A stretch of DNA of 64,000 bases from a virus. The notes beneath the pieces were generated by a model, which was not told the origin of the DNA, ran no database searches, and saw only the letters and a list, made by a program, of their open reading frames with translations. Position numbers and translations under genes: made by a program. This document shows, piece by piece, positions 32,854-41,102 of this stretch. Position 1 is the stretch's first letter; each line of letters begins with the position of its first letter. The DNA lies in IMG/VR virus record IMGVR_UViG_3300036760_000150, positions 82,674 through 146,673 of that record; one strand, 5' to 3'.

Positions 32854-33582
32854 GCGGCCTCCATCTTTGAGATCTTCTCTCTTATAGATGACTTGGGGAA
32901 CCACGTGTTGACGTGTGTGGTTGTTTGCAGCGAAGTTCTCAGCTCGTCGAGAGATCCTTCGGTGAAGCTCACGCCGATGTTCTCAGCGCATTATAGGGCC
33001 AATGCCAGCAGTGACCGACCGAGGATCTGTCAAGGTGAGACCGCAGATGGCGCACCGCGACATCCTCTGCCCAGACAGGATGAAGGTGGCCTTGTAGGCG
33101 CGGTCTGTCTCGCACTCAACAGACGTAACCTCAAGCGTGTAGTGCGGCCTCGTCAGCCCTGCCTTCTGTCCCACCTCTCTGGCCAGCCACCTTGACACAT
33201 TGATGATGTCGCCAGGTTTGAGACTGAAGTTGGTGGTCTGTCGTGCAGAAGTAGGTTGTACAGTAGTTCTGGTGATCGCTTTCCTGACGCTGGCCACCTG
33301 CTTGGGTGAGAGGTGTCCTTTGAACGCCAGCTGCGACTTGAGGCTGATGTAGAAGTGGAAGTTGCCGGTGTACTGTTTCAACCACTCCACGACGTCGGCG
33401 TTCTCCACGTGGAACGGTTTGGTAGAGTGCACCTGGGATACGCCGTGGAAGTCGTCGCAGTTGAAGTTGTCTGGCACACACAAAATAGTAGGCTCGGCGG
33501 TCGCTGTTGCGCCGCTGCTCATGAGGAAGTCGCGGAACTGCGATATGTACTTAGGATCTGTCTCAGTGATCTTGACCAACAT
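32850..33582 (-). CDS. Zinc-finger protein interrupted by an apparent +1 frameshift
   Basis: From ATG 33582 (AGGGGG upstream) the protein runs 199 codons to a TGA at 32985..32983. The last in-frame residues are CAICGLTLTDPRSVTAGIGP then IMR. Skipping one A after the ATA codon restores CAENIG and continues for about 43 residues to a stop at 32850 that overlaps the next start. The CxxCG.L..p.S...GiGP.C pattern is a known zinc-finger type in phage and bacterial proteins, and its fourth ligand is exactly what the frameshift removes. A real indel, a sequencing error or programmed frameshifting are all possible. The N-terminal 120 residues are unrecognised. Confidence 0.65.
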
Positions 33583-33600
33583 GATACCCCCTAGACACAT

Positions 33601-33630
33601 AGGATACTACGATGTGGTGTTGAAAGTCAA
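33601..33630 (-). promoter_or_regulatory. Sigma70-like promoter
   Basis: TTGACT (33625..33630) and TATCCT (33601..33606) are separated by 18 bp, about 20 bp upstream of the start at 33582. One of a family of similar minus-strand promoters. Confidence 0.7.
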
Positions 33631-33662
33631 CTAGTATAAAATGTAATGATAATAAGTAGTTA

Positions 33663-34049
33663 TCAGCAATTATTCATCAAATAGGCGCTGTAAGCTCTAA
33701 AACACTTGGAAGAGCATACGGTATTGTCATTGTAATCTTTGCCTACGTAATACATCTCGCCGCAGTTGGCACATCTACCTCTAGGGTAATTTCTGACTGG
33801 GTGTGAGTTGTCCACCTCTTCGTAGGATATAATAGCTGGGAACTGTGCTTTAGTTGGGTCAATTACCGCACCGTCTGGTGTCTTCAACCACCAATGCTCT
33901 CTCTTGCCCCAGAATGCATCTTCTACGAAGCCGTTGGTGATCTCTAGTTCGGGGTACTCAGCTTTCATGAGTTTTACAGCCTCTGCGCATAGACCGCAGG
34001 CTGTATCGCGGTTGTACTTAGATTTTATCCATTCTTCGTATCTGTCCAT
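33663..34049 (-). CDS. Hypothetical protein with C-terminal zinc ribbon, 128 aa
   Basis: The first 80 residues contain ACGLCAEAV and EDAFWGKREHWWLKTPDG, a combination seen in small phage proteins that resemble papain-like or transglutaminase folds (Cys early, His later). The end is CANCGEMYYV plus CSSKC, a four-cysteine ribbon. The enzyme-like reading is tentative. ATG 34049 overlaps the upstream TGA. Confidence 0.6.
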   Translation of the reverse strand: MDRYEEWIKSKYNRDTACGLCAEAVKLMKAEYPELEITNGFVEDAFWGKREHWWLKTPDGAVIDPTKAQFPAIISYEEVDNSHPVRNYPRGRCANCGEMYYVGKDYNDNTVCSSKCFRAYSAYLMNNC

Positions 34050-34681
34050 CAATCTACACCAAAGAACCTAGGTGTACCATCAGGATAGAACCTCAAGGTA
34101 TCTTCTTTTGGGTTGTTGTAGTCTATGGTTGCGCATGCTTTGGATATTTCAAGTAGTGTGCCGTTGCAGGCTGTGTAGCCTTTCTGGATGTACTTCTGCA
34201 TGCGCTCAAGTGTTGATAGTGGAAATGTGATCTTGTTGACACGCAGATGTTTGGCCAACGTGTCTTGGAAGAATGTTTGGTTACAACGGAAGGCATCATC
34301 TACCAACATGGCACAGCATATAGTGTAGTCGAACGAGTCGATCACTGCTGTAGTGGTCATATCGTAGTACTTACTTTTGATTAACTGGAACCATCTGCCT
34401 TCCCATTTGATGTTCAACAAGGCGTCGTTCTCATTGATGATCTTAACTGCGTCGCCATTCTTAGCTAGCTTGTTCCAATATTTTATCAAGGTATCTTCTG
34501 CCTCTTTGTCGTTTGAGAATATGTCGATGTCCTTGATCTCAACGTCAGATAGGTAGTCTCTTATGGCTCCACCAGCTATTGCATACTTCTTTGGATCAAG
34601 CTGATCAGCTGCGATCTTCTCAAAGAAGATCTTCTTGTAGTAGAACTTCATCTTGTCAAGGTTTTTCATCATCAGTCCCAT
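34049..34681 (-). CDS. Nucleotidyltransferase (poly(A) polymerase/CCA-adding head-like), 210 aa
   Basis: Residues about 33-55 read AIAGGAIRDYLSDVEIKDIDIF. This is the GG...R..L....DxD signature of class II nucleotidyltransferases, with two catalytic aspartates. The protein keeps only the head domain plus about 90 residues and lacks an evident RNA-binding body domain. It could modify tRNA 3' ends or transfer nucleotides to another target. The exact start among several nearby ATGs is uncertain. Confidence 0.75.
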   Translation of the reverse strand: MGLMMKNLDKMKFYYKKIFFEKIAADQLDPKKYAIAGGAIRDYLSDVEIKDIDIFSNDKEAEDTLIKYWNKLAKNGDAVKIINENDALLNIKWEGRWFQLIKSKYYDMTTTAVIDSFDYTICCAMLVDDAFRCNQTFFQDTLAKHLRVNKITFPLSTLERMQKYIQKGYTACNGTLLEISKACATIDYNNPKEDTLRFYPDGTPRFFGVD

Positions 34682-35153
34682 AAGTCACCCATGTAGCTAT
34701 AGGTTCATCGTTCCATCCAAGGATGTGTAACTTACTCTTCTTTCTGCGTGTGACACCATTGATGTACTCCGGGCAGTCTGCGCACTCTAGTATCTCAGCT
34801 CTCAGATGAGGGTGTTTCTTCATGGCCTTCCAGTACGCATGTGAGTACACTTTTCGTTGCCACCAGAAGAACACTTCATGTAAGAACGGAATCTTGTTTA
34901 GGAAAGGAGTGATGACCTTCTGATCTAAGGTGATGAGCCATCCAGGGAACCACCCGTAGTTGTACCATCCAGGGAGACATAAGCCGTGCAGTGATAAGTT
35001 ACCGAACTGGGCATAGAATCTTAAAGTGCCGTATTTTTCTTTTGATTGTCCGCCAAGTCGTCCCCAACGTACACATGTACTCTTTACGATGTATACACAG
35101 TCGTTAAGTCCTTCCCAGTCGAAATCTTCCTCACCCCATTGATGATCAGCCAT
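34656..35153 (-). CDS. Hypothetical protein, 165 aa
   Basis: AAGGAGG precedes ATG 35153. The sequence is Trp/Tyr-rich with basic patches and a CADCPEY segment near residue 133. Phages often carry such proteins beside HAD and nucleotidyltransferase genes, but I do not recognise a family. Confidence 0.7.
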   Translation of the reverse strand: MADHQWGEEDFDWEGLNDCVYIVKSTCVRWGRLGGQSKEKYGTLRFYAQFGNLSLHGLCLPGWYNYGWFPGWLITLDQKVITPFLNKIPFLHEVFFWWQRKVYSHAYWKAMKKHPHLRAEILECADCPEYINGVTRRKKSKLHILGWNDEPIATWVTYGTDDEKP

Positions 35154-35728
35154 CACATCCTCCTTCCAGATCTACCGTAACCCTTCCACTCAGCTGTGGT
35201 GCATAGATCGCGCTCAGCTTGTACCCTGGTGGCCCACTCGTATGGTACAATAAGTTTACCTTTGGTCAGCCATCCTTCCAGGGCGATCTTGACGTCAAGT
35301 AACACATCGGAACCTGTGTCTGGCACGACAACCCATCTGTCTAGCATGTTTTTGTCCTGTAAGATCTCTGCCTGCTCTTTGGTGGGAGGAGTGTCCTCTA
35401 TCATGAACCACTGGTCGTCAAGGCCACCAGTGGTGTAGATAGCCTGCAGCTTCTCCGCTCTACCAGCAAGCGGGTGCCATCCTGGGTCTTTGTTGACCTT
35501 GAAACCCTTCTCGTCTGTCTCTGTGGGCCACCAGTTGTGTATCACTTCACCTTCGCCAGCTGCAATCATGACAACCATGTCTTTCCTTGAGTTGTAGCTG
35601 ACCCAGTAGATGTCGAAGTGCTTTTTCGCCCAGTTGACCAAGGTCTTGATGTAAGGCCTTAGTTGCCACTCACCTCCGTAGTGGGCGTACAGGACTCCGT
35701 CGATGTCTAAGTACAGACGTCCTTTCAT
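35153..35728 (-). CDS. HAD-like hydrolase, 191 aa
   Basis: The N-terminus RLYLDIDGVLYAHYGG contains the DxDG nucleophile motif of the haloacid dehalogenase fold. WVSYNSRKDM fits motif II and the MIEDTPP segment may stand for the acidic motif. Substrate unknown; HAD phosphatases in phages act on nucleotides, RNA ends or protein phosphates. One of three HAD genes within 2.4 kb. Confidence 0.75.
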   Translation of the reverse strand: MKGRLYLDIDGVLYAHYGGEWQLRPYIKTLVNWAKKHFDIYWVSYNSRKDMVVMIAAGEGEVIHNWWPTETDEKGFKVNKDPGWHPLAGRAEKLQAIYTTGGLDDQWFMIEDTPPTKEQAEILQDKNMLDRWVVVPDTGSDVLLDVKIALEGWLTKGKLIVPYEWATRVQAERDLCTTAEWKGYGRSGRRM

Positions 35729-35759
35729 GAGTTTTTTAAGCTCCTCACATATTCTCCTA

Positions 35760-35960
35760 TCAATCCAATTTTGTTGGAAATTTAAGTGCCATATCTCGTA
35801 ACTTCTTCTCTCCGTGAATCAGCCGTATAAGGTGGTAGTTGACGAAGTTAAGTTTCCTGGTAGTGGTGATCTCCCGCCCTTTACGATACCAGTACATAGT
35901 TGAGTAGTAGAACAGACCTCTCCTGTGCCAGTACGTGACAGACACTGTCTTAGACGTCAT
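35760..35960 (-). CDS. Hypothetical basic protein, 66 aa
   Basis: ATG 35960 forms an ATGA overlap with the upstream HAD gene. The protein is basic and Tyr-rich (RRGLFYYSTMYWYRKGRE). Unknown function. Confidence 0.65.
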   Translation of the reverse strand: MTSKTVSVTYWHRRGLFYYSTMYWYRKGREITTTRKLNFVNYHLIRLIHGEKKLRDMALKFPTKLD

Positions 35961-36391
35961 CCGCTTAACCTCTCTGTTAGTTTGATCCAAGACTTCTTTG
36001 GGTCGTCCTTGTCGAAGTGGAAGAACTCACCTTTGAACTTCTTGCCCCACTGCTTGATGTCGTCATCTACCAGTATGTCTCCCAGCAGCAGTCCTTTGTC
36101 GCATGTAAGCATGATACGTTTTAACAGGTATGGGAAGTGCTCTTGTACCCACTTGTACTTCTCTATGGTGCTCCATAAGTTCTTGGTGGATGGTTTGGTG
36201 GCTATGTAGAGCTTGAAGTGGCTTTGTTTAAGTGCCCAGTCCACGAATTCTTTAGCACCCTTGTGAGGCTCAAGGTTCCTGAAGAAGCCCTTGACGAACA
36301 TCTCTGGAGGATCTTTGACTATCTCCTTGAGAGATCCCTCGAAGTCAGCCAGCACACCGTCAAGGTCGAGGAAAACAGTGAGCTTCCTCAC
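35957..36391 (-). CDS. HAD phosphatase, 5'(3')-deoxyribonucleotidase-like, 144 aa
   Basis: The N-terminus VFLDLDGVLADFEGS is the DLDGVLADF form typical of NT5C-type deoxyribonucleotidases. IATKPS fits motif II, and GDILVDDD fits the acidic metal motif. Such enzymes dephosphorylate (deoxy)nucleoside monophosphates and adjust phage nucleotide pools. The gene is slightly short for the family. Substrate is inferred. Confidence 0.75.
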   Translation of the reverse strand: MRKLTVFLDLDGVLADFEGSLKEIVKDPPEMFVKGFFRNLEPHKGAKEFVDWALKQSHFKLYIATKPSTKNLWSTIEKYKWVQEHFPYLLKRIMLTCDKGLLLGDILVDDDIKQWGKKFKGEFFHFDKDDPKKSWIKLTERLSG

Positions 36392-36690
36392 GGATCTCCT
36401 CCTCCAGGGTCTAGTAGACGTAAGGCTGTTGCTTGTATGTCACTTAGCTTCTGAAGTGCATCGATATGGTTTATAAGCTTGCCCATGTCACGTTTAGCAC
36501 ATGCCACGAAGATGCCGTCGTCGTAGTGCCACATATCTGCACCTCGTTTGGTGCCCTCATGTTTGCTGAGGCTAGGGCGAGGTTTCTCAAGCACCACGTA
36601 GAAAGGGATGTTTGCCGTGCCGGTCCATTTATCTTCTGGCGCAGCCTTCTCCCAACGTAGTTTTATGTCTCTGAACTCTTCCTCGGTCAT
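36388..36690 (-). CDS. Hypothetical protein, 100 aa
   Basis: Mixed alpha/beta protein with an aromatic MWHYDDGIFVACAKRD segment and a C-terminal helix. It overlaps the downstream HAD gene by four bases, so it may act with it. No family recognised. Confidence 0.7.
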   Translation of the reverse strand: MTEEEFRDIKLRWEKAAPEDKWTGTANIPFYVVLEKPRPSLSKHEGTKRGADMWHYDDGIFVACAKRDMGKLINHIDALQKLSDIQATALRLLDPGGGDP

Positions 36691-36699
36691 CCTGCCTCC

Positions 36700-36939
36700 T
36701 TAAATATCCTCTGCCTTCAGGCTGCTGGTTAACTTCATATTTATCCAGTCCTTCATGTAGGTCAGCTCTGCGTTGGCATACTTCATGGCTTTGGCTTTTG
36801 ATAGCAGCCTGATCTTGACCTTATCGTCGACCATGGACTCGGCCATCAGGAACGCGCTCACGATGCTTTGCTCGTTCGCCGCTATGCGACGATCCAGTTT
36901 GTTCAGTACAGCGTTAACTTTTTTGCTCATAGTGTACAT
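36700..36939 (-). CDS. Hypothetical helical protein, 79 aa
   Basis: GAGGAGGG lies before ATG 36939. The sequence is almost entirely helical with regular heptad-like hydrophobics, possibly a small coiled-coil dimer. Unknown function. Confidence 0.7.
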   Translation of the reverse strand: MYTMSKKVNAVLNKLDRRIAANEQSIVSAFLMAESMVDDKVKIRLLSKAKAMKYANAELTYMKDWINMKLTSSLKAEDI

Positions 36940-36940
36940 G

Positions 36941-37534
36941 TTAGTCCCTCCTCAGTAGCTTGTCAACAGCCCACTGTAGCTTCCATTGGATGGTTCGGTG
37001 GTACCGCCAGTAGAACCTAGATATGTTGTACCAGATCGCCCTCTTTATTCTAGTAAGTTTTTTTTGTAAAGAACTAGACTTGAGGTACCTCTCCACCTTG
37101 AACATGTCTCTGGCAGTGAAGCCGTTGTACGGGTCGGTCAAGAACAAGTTGCCCATGTATGGGTTCATGTCTCTGTCGTCGTCCAGTATGATGATATCTT
37201 CTGACTCAACAGGCACGTGGAACATCCTCAGGAAGGACCTGATCTCGTGTCCACGGTGCCCACCTCTCAAGGCTGGTGTAACACCGACAACTCGTGGGCC
37301 TATCTTGGGGCCTAGTATGTCTCTAAGCTCTGCCAGGGGATGGCCAAGGCGCCATGTAGAAGACACGACGACACTGATATCCTTGTTCTTCTCAAGCAGG
37401 TGTGCTAGAAGTGACATAGCCACTGGGTCAAGCTCATGCCTAGGGGCACGTTCAGCATCGGAGTTAACCTGATGGTGTATGCAGCCGCCAGCAGTGAACA
37501 AGACTCCGTCGATGTCAAGGAACAGAAGTTTCAT
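36941..37534 (-). CDS. HAD-domain protein of the RNA-repair-associated type, 197 aa
   Basis: The first residues LLFLDIDGVLFTAGG and the later VVVSSTWR and IIILDDDRDM segments follow the pattern of the HAD family described from Swiss-Army-knife RNA repair proteins (Pfam HAD_SAK type). The last 60 residues are basic and amphipathic and may bind RNA or membrane. End-phosphate removal on RNA is a plausible role, but many relatives are uncharacterised. Confidence 0.7.
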   Translation of the reverse strand: MKLLFLDIDGVLFTAGGCIHHQVNSDAERAPRHELDPVAMSLLAHLLEKNKDISVVVSSTWRLGHPLAELRDILGPKIGPRVVGVTPALRGGHRGHEIRSFLRMFHVPVESEDIIILDDDRDMNPYMGNLFLTDPYNGFTARDMFKVERYLKSSSLQKKLTRIKRAIWYNISRFYWRYHRTIQWKLQWAVDKLLRRD

Positions 37535-37754
37535 CTGTATCTTTCTTTATGATGGACGATAACCTCATGATGTAACCATACTGCGAGAATTCGTAGTGGT
37601 TAAAGGTGAAACTGTGATTGATACATTCCAATTCGTTGCAGCTGATAAATTTGCTGATACTTCGGTACCATTTTTTTGTTGTCTCAACCTGCTCCAGAGT
37701 CCTACATGATCCTAGCACCTTAAGCACGTACTTGAACTTGTCCTTGTTACTCAT
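37515..37754 (-). CDS. Hypothetical protein, 79 aa
   Basis: It overlaps the HAD gene by 20 bases. Helical with conserved-looking Cys residues (GSCRTLEQVE, SCNELECINH). No family recognised. Confidence 0.65.
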   Translation of the reverse strand: MSNKDKFKYVLKVLGSCRTLEQVETTKKWYRSISKFISCNELECINHSFTFNHYEFSQYGYIMRLSSIIKKDTDETSVP

Positions 37755-37975
37755 TTTTTACATCTCGGTTTTATACGACCGTTCAGTAGGTATGCCAGTG
37801 CATCTTTCAGTTGTCGGAATGTTTCTATGCCGAACAATATATGTTCGGCATCAAGCATGTCGTTGTCTCGTAGGTATATGTTGCCTAATTTGTTGTCGCA
37901 CTCATCATCCTTCCAGTATACCTGGTAGTAGTCACCGTAGTCTTCAACTCGTATGGTTACTTTTACCTTAATCAT
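37751..37975 (-). CDS. Hypothetical protein, 74 aa
   Basis: Small alpha/beta protein (TIRVEDYGDYYQVYWKDDE) coupled to both neighbours by four-base overlaps. Unknown function. Confidence 0.7.
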   Translation of the reverse strand: MIKVKVTIRVEDYGDYYQVYWKDDECDNKLGNIYLRDNDMLDAEHILFGIETFRQLKDALAYLLNGRIKPRCKK

Positions 37976-38265
37976 TCGACGTCTTTAGGAAACAGTATAG
38001 AGAATATCCCTATTCTGGGGCTAAACATGCCACCGTTGCCATCTTTTTTTCTGGCTTCTTCTTCGGTGTTATGTACATGTTTACCGTATGGTATATAATA
38101 TTCGCCATCGCCACCTTGTAGTACAGTCACATACCCCGTCTTACCAGACCATCGTTTGCATACATTGTCATCTATTTGGATGTAGAATTCGGTAGGTTGA
38201 TCTTCCATCTTCGGGTACGTTTTTGGCAACGTTAATAGAAAGTTCATCTGTTTCTCCTTACTCAT
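37972..38265 (-). CDS. Hypothetical protein, 97 aa
   Basis: Beta-rich with several Gly turns (VTVLQGGDGEYYIPYGKHVH). It overlaps the lipoprotein gene upstream by eight bases. Unknown function. Confidence 0.65.
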   Translation of the reverse strand: MSKEKQMNFLLTLPKTYPKMEDQPTEFYIQIDDNVCKRWSGKTGYVTVLQGGDGEYYIPYGKHVHNTEEEARKKDGNGGMFSPRIGIFSILFPKDVE

Positions 38266-38779
38266 CGTCTTCCTCTCGATGATGATGCTCGTTAGTTATC
38301 TGTCCATCGCTTGTGATAGTGAACGTGCAATGGTCATCGTCGGTTGTGGAGTATGTTCCGGGTGACAGTACCGACAACCTAGTGTTGTTGCCGTTGAACT
38401 TGTCTGACAGAGAGGCCAGGATGATGCCGTTGTACAACCTCAACAGTACCTCATCGTTCACTCCTGATGCGTCACCACATGGGTTGATAAGCTCGGTGGT
38501 CATGTAAGGGCTAGATGCTACGCCAAGGCCGTCTTTACCATCTTGACCGTCAAGACCGTTGCATATCTCCTGCGACATGATGTTGCTGTCTGACCCTATG
38601 TCCAACCGCCCGTTGTCGTTCGTGTCGACAGCTGTAAGTAGTGTTACCCCGCCGTTGGAGCAGCTGGCAGCCGTAGGTGCAGTTGACACAACTGCGTTGT
38701 GGCCGTTGCCACCAGTACCACCTACCTGAGGTGTACATGCCGTTAGCATGAGTGTTGTAAGTATCAACAATGACTTCAT
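38258..38779 (-). CDS. Secreted lipoprotein with calcium-binding-like repeat, 173 aa
   Basis: The signal peptide ends in a lipobox LTAC at residue 15, so the mature protein should be lipidated on Cys15 and anchored to a membrane of the infected cell. The segment after CSNGGVTLL reads DTNDNGRLDIGSD, an EF-hand/dockerin-like acidic loop, then CNGLDGQDGKDG, a short collagen-like run. This CxNGG-DTNxNGxLD arrangement is common in extracellular proteins of Myxococcota and Bdellovibrionota. Phage lipoproteins often block superinfection; that role is only inferred. Confidence 0.75.
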   Translation of the reverse strand: MKSLLILTTLMLTACTPQVGGTGGNGHNAVVSTAPTAASCSNGGVTLLTAVDTNDNGRLDIGSDSNIMSQEICNGLDGQDGKDGLGVASSPYMTTELINPCGDASGVNDEVLLRLYNGIILASLSDKFNGNNTRLSVLSPGTYSTTDDDHCTFTITSDGQITNEHHHREEDDE

Positions 38780-39091
38780 TTATCTACCCTTTCCTACGCT
38801 AAGCTTTTTGGCAAGTTTGGCGCGCTCTTTCTTGGACGCGAAACCGCCAGCGTCCAACCTTGCAAGCTGTTGTTGAGGTGTGCACCTGGAAGCCTCAGCT
38901 TGGCGAACCTTCGCCTCTTCATGCTTCTTCTGTTTCAATTGCGCAGCGATCCCTTTCTTACGACTGTTGTCTTTTGGGCCTTTATTGAGCAAGCTCATGT
39001 ATCCTCCTAGTTTTTTATCCTCTTCCCGGTGTGTCTTCTCGCAAACCCAGATGGCAGCCTTGACAAGTGTCAACAACAACTCAGAGAGCAT
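38780..39091 (-). CDS. Basic protein, 72 or 103 aa
   Basis: Two starts are possible. ATG 38998 has an excellent AGGAGG site and gives a 72-residue Lys/Ala-rich basic protein. ATG 39091 adds 31 residues with a hydrophobic segment (LLLTLVKAAIWVCEK) and overlaps the upstream gene. Both may be used. The basic part could bind nucleic acid. Confidence 0.6.
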   Translation of the reverse strand: MLSELLLTLVKAAIWVCEKTHREEDKKLGGYMSLLNKGPKDNSRKKGIAAQLKQKKHEEAKVRQAEASRCTPQQQLARLDAGGFASKKERAKLAKKLSVGKGR

Positions 39092-39260
39092 TGAGCTTTA
39101 TCATCGTTGCGTTGAGCTGTCGACGAGCGAACTGTATCTTCTTGCGGTCTGACTGTCGACGTTCAGGAACGCCGTTGATGATATGGTCAAGGTTCGTCGT
39201 CATCTCGATGAACTGTTGGTAACCCTTGATAGCCTTCTTCAAGTTCTCTGTCTTAGACAT
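39081..39260 (-). CDS. Small helical protein, 59 aa
   Basis: ATG 39260 has AGGAGG upstream. The protein is helical and basic (NLKKAIKGYQQFIEM, RRQSDRKKIQFARRQ). No family recognised. Confidence 0.65.
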   Translation of the reverse strand: MSKTENLKKAIKGYQQFIEMTTNLDHIINGVPERRQSDRKKIQFARRQLNATMIKLNAL

Positions 39261-39301
39261 TCGTTCCTCCTGTTTGTGGTACCCCGAGGTACTTGTGATC
39301 C

Positions 39302-39634
39302 TTAAAATTTCGTTGGTGCGACCCTTTCTTGTTGAGCCAAAGGGGTGCAGATAAGTCCAGTTGGGTTGATGACCATCACTAGGTCCAGCTTGTCTGAGTA
39401 ATGAGTTCTGATCACCACGTTTCTCATTATATTGTTCCTCACCTCAACTATCTCAACTCTAACTTGAGAGAAGTCCACGTGACTTGGCGGAGTTATCACC
39501 CCATGTCTGTCGAGAAGCTCTCCCCTGGCATGGTCGCTGAGCTTTAGTCTGACAGGCGCTGTTGGGAACTCACACCTCGGCAACCCCTTGAGCAGGTGGT
39601 ACCTGCCATTCCTGTACGATCCAACAAGCTTCAT
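39302..39634 (-). CDS. Hypothetical protein, 110 aa
   Basis: The segment LSDHARGELLDRHGVI followed by beta strands somewhat resembles small phage DUF4258-like toxin-fold proteins, but the match is weak. It overlaps the upstream gene by four bases. Unknown function. Confidence 0.65.
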   Translation of the reverse strand: MKLVGSYRNGRYHLLKGLPRCEFPTAPVRLKLSDHARGELLDRHGVITPPSHVDFSQVRVEIVEVRNNIMRNVVIRTHYSDKLDLVMVINPTGLICTPLAQQERVAPTKF

Positions 39635-39870
39635 CGTTCTAACTTGCAGGAGTAGATCGTATCCCCTGTCTGTTCGTTCATCTGAACGTAGTAGAATCCT
39701 AAACTGTCGTATCCTGCTGATCGTCCAGGACCTCTGCTCTTTTGGCAGTGACCTTCAAAACCAAGGCCGCTGCTTTTTACAAGTGTGACTCTGTTGCCAC
39801 CAGAGGCTACCTTCAGTGCTGCCATGATCTTTGGTTTGCGTGGATCTGTAGATTTCACATGTCTAGACAT
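39631..39870 (-). CDS. Hypothetical protein, 79 aa
   Basis: Small basic, glycine-rich protein (SSGLGFEGHCQKSRGPGR). Coupled to its neighbours by short overlaps. Unknown function. Confidence 0.65.
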   Translation of the reverse strand: MSRHVKSTDPRKPKIMAALKVASGGNRVTLVKSSGLGFEGHCQKSRGPGRSAGYDSLGFYYVQMNEQTGDTIYSCKLER

Positions 39871-40033
39871 TTTTCACCTCTTCGTTCTCTATCATAAACG
39901 CGACGTCTGCACCGTCGTCCATGGTCACGTCAGCGCTCATCATGGTACTTTTAAGCACCATCTCTGTCACCTGTTTGAGGGCATTCTTGAGTGACCCTCC
40001 CCTGGTCACGTCGATCTCTATCTTGAGCTTCAT
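39863..40033 (-). CDS. Hypothetical protein, 56 aa
   Basis: ATG 40033 is chosen for its GGAAG site. It has one beta strand, one helix and an acidic end. Located directly after the DUF932 gene. Unknown function. Confidence 0.6.
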   Translation of the reverse strand: MKLKIEIDVTRGGSLKNALKQVTEMVLKSTMMSADVTMDDGADVAFMIENEEVKNV

Positions 40034-40062
40034 ACACGCTTCCTTCAAGGGGAAGGCAGCCC

Positions 40063-41025
40063 TTAGGCTGCCACCGCCATCGCCACTGCAGTCTCAAGTG
40101 CACGTTTGTTGAGCTGAGCACTCTGTCCGAACCACATCTGGTCGAGTCGAATAGCGTTGTCTTCACCACGGACAAACTGGAGATACTCGTTCACCGAGTT
40201 GTATGCTCCCCAAAGTGTACCTTTGACGCCGGGAAGGTCGTTGCCACGGCCCTTCTCGAAGATAGGTTGCACAGCGGCCAAGATCCGTTTGTTGTTGATG
40301 TCGGCGACATCGCCGCCAGCTTCGATGATCTTCTTGTTGGAGTTGAACACCAGCTTCACGTACCTCTCGAAGTCTTTCTGGTTGATCTGACGTGACGCAA
40401 GCGCACGGTACTGGGCTGCTGTGGCCTCGAACTCAGCGTTGGCCAAGTTCATGATACCACGGATGTCTTCGAGGTTCTGGGTGACGTTCTTCGTGTGGCG
40501 GACTCGGATGAGCTTTGATCCTTCATGTCCGTGAGCCATGGCCAATGTGTTAGCGCACACGACCCTCACAGGAGTGAAACCGACTCGGACGGCGAGTGTG
40601 CCATCGTGGCTGTTCGACAGCAGGACGTACTTCTCGACGGCGTCACCTTTGACGATCTCGGTTGGGTCGAGGGCCAACTTAGCAAGGACGAACACACGTT
40701 GTCCACCACGAAGCGAACCTGCAGTCTCGATGGCAGCCTGCTTCTCGTCGATGAATGGACGGAAGAAGTTGAAGGCGTCGGTGTTCTGGAGTGGGACGTA
40801 GGCTGGACCGACCACGCCCAAGATCTTGTTGTCAGACGACCTGCGTGTGGCCAGGGCAGGAAGCTCTTCCTGGGTGCCAGAGAACACCTTCTCTGTGGTC
40901 ACCTTCCAGTCGAGACCGGCAGCGATGATGGCCTCGTCTAGGGTGGGAGGTTCTGTGAACCGTTGACCGAGATTGTGCCAAGGAACATTACCAACATACA
41001 TGATCTGTTCTACTTCGTGTGCCAT
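40063..41025 (-). CDS. DUF932 family protein, 320 aa
   Basis: The sequence matches the phage/plasmid DUF932 (TIGR03299) pattern: an N-terminal MYVGNVPWHNLG, RVFVLAKL and VLLSNSHDGTLAVRVGFTPVR in the core, then RVVCANTL. Proteins of this family are widespread in phages and plasmids and are often highly expressed early. Their biochemical role is unclear. AGGAGG lies before the ATG and a sigma70 promoter lies just upstream, so it is probably among the most strongly expressed genes here. Confidence 0.88.
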   Translation of the reverse strand: MAHEVEQIMYVGNVPWHNLGQRFTEPPTLDEAIIAAGLDWKVTTEKVFSGTQEELPALATRRSSDNKILGVVGPAYVPLQNTDAFNFFRPFIDEKQAAIETAGSLRGGQRVFVLAKLALDPTEIVKGDAVEKYVLLSNSHDGTLAVRVGFTPVRVVCANTLAMAHGHEGSKLIRVRHTKNVTQNLEDIRGIMNLANAEFEATAAQYRALASRQINQKDFERYVKLVFNSNKKIIEAGGDVADINNKRILAAVQPIFEKGRGNDLPGVKGTLWGAYNSVNEYLQFVRGEDNAIRLDQMWFGQSAQLNKRALETAVAMAVAA

Positions 41026-41055
41026 CTTGAACCTCCTAGAAATGGTTATAGGAAC

Positions 41056-41084
41056 ATTGTACAGTCAACCGGGTAAGATTGCAA
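41056..41084 (-). promoter_or_regulatory. Sigma70-like promoter of the DUF932 gene
   Basis: TTGCAA (41079..41084) and TACAAT (41056..41061) are spaced by exactly 17 bp, 31 bp upstream of the DUF932 start codon. Two TTTATACGCATAAA elements lie just upstream. Confidence 0.65.
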
Positions 41085-41102
41085 CCATCATGCCAACCTG
41101 AA

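Noticed and set aside
33131-33481. Alternative minus-strand frame inside the zinc-finger gene
   Set aside because: Arg/Gln-rich antisense-like composition and complete overlap with the gene that carries the zinc-finger motif.
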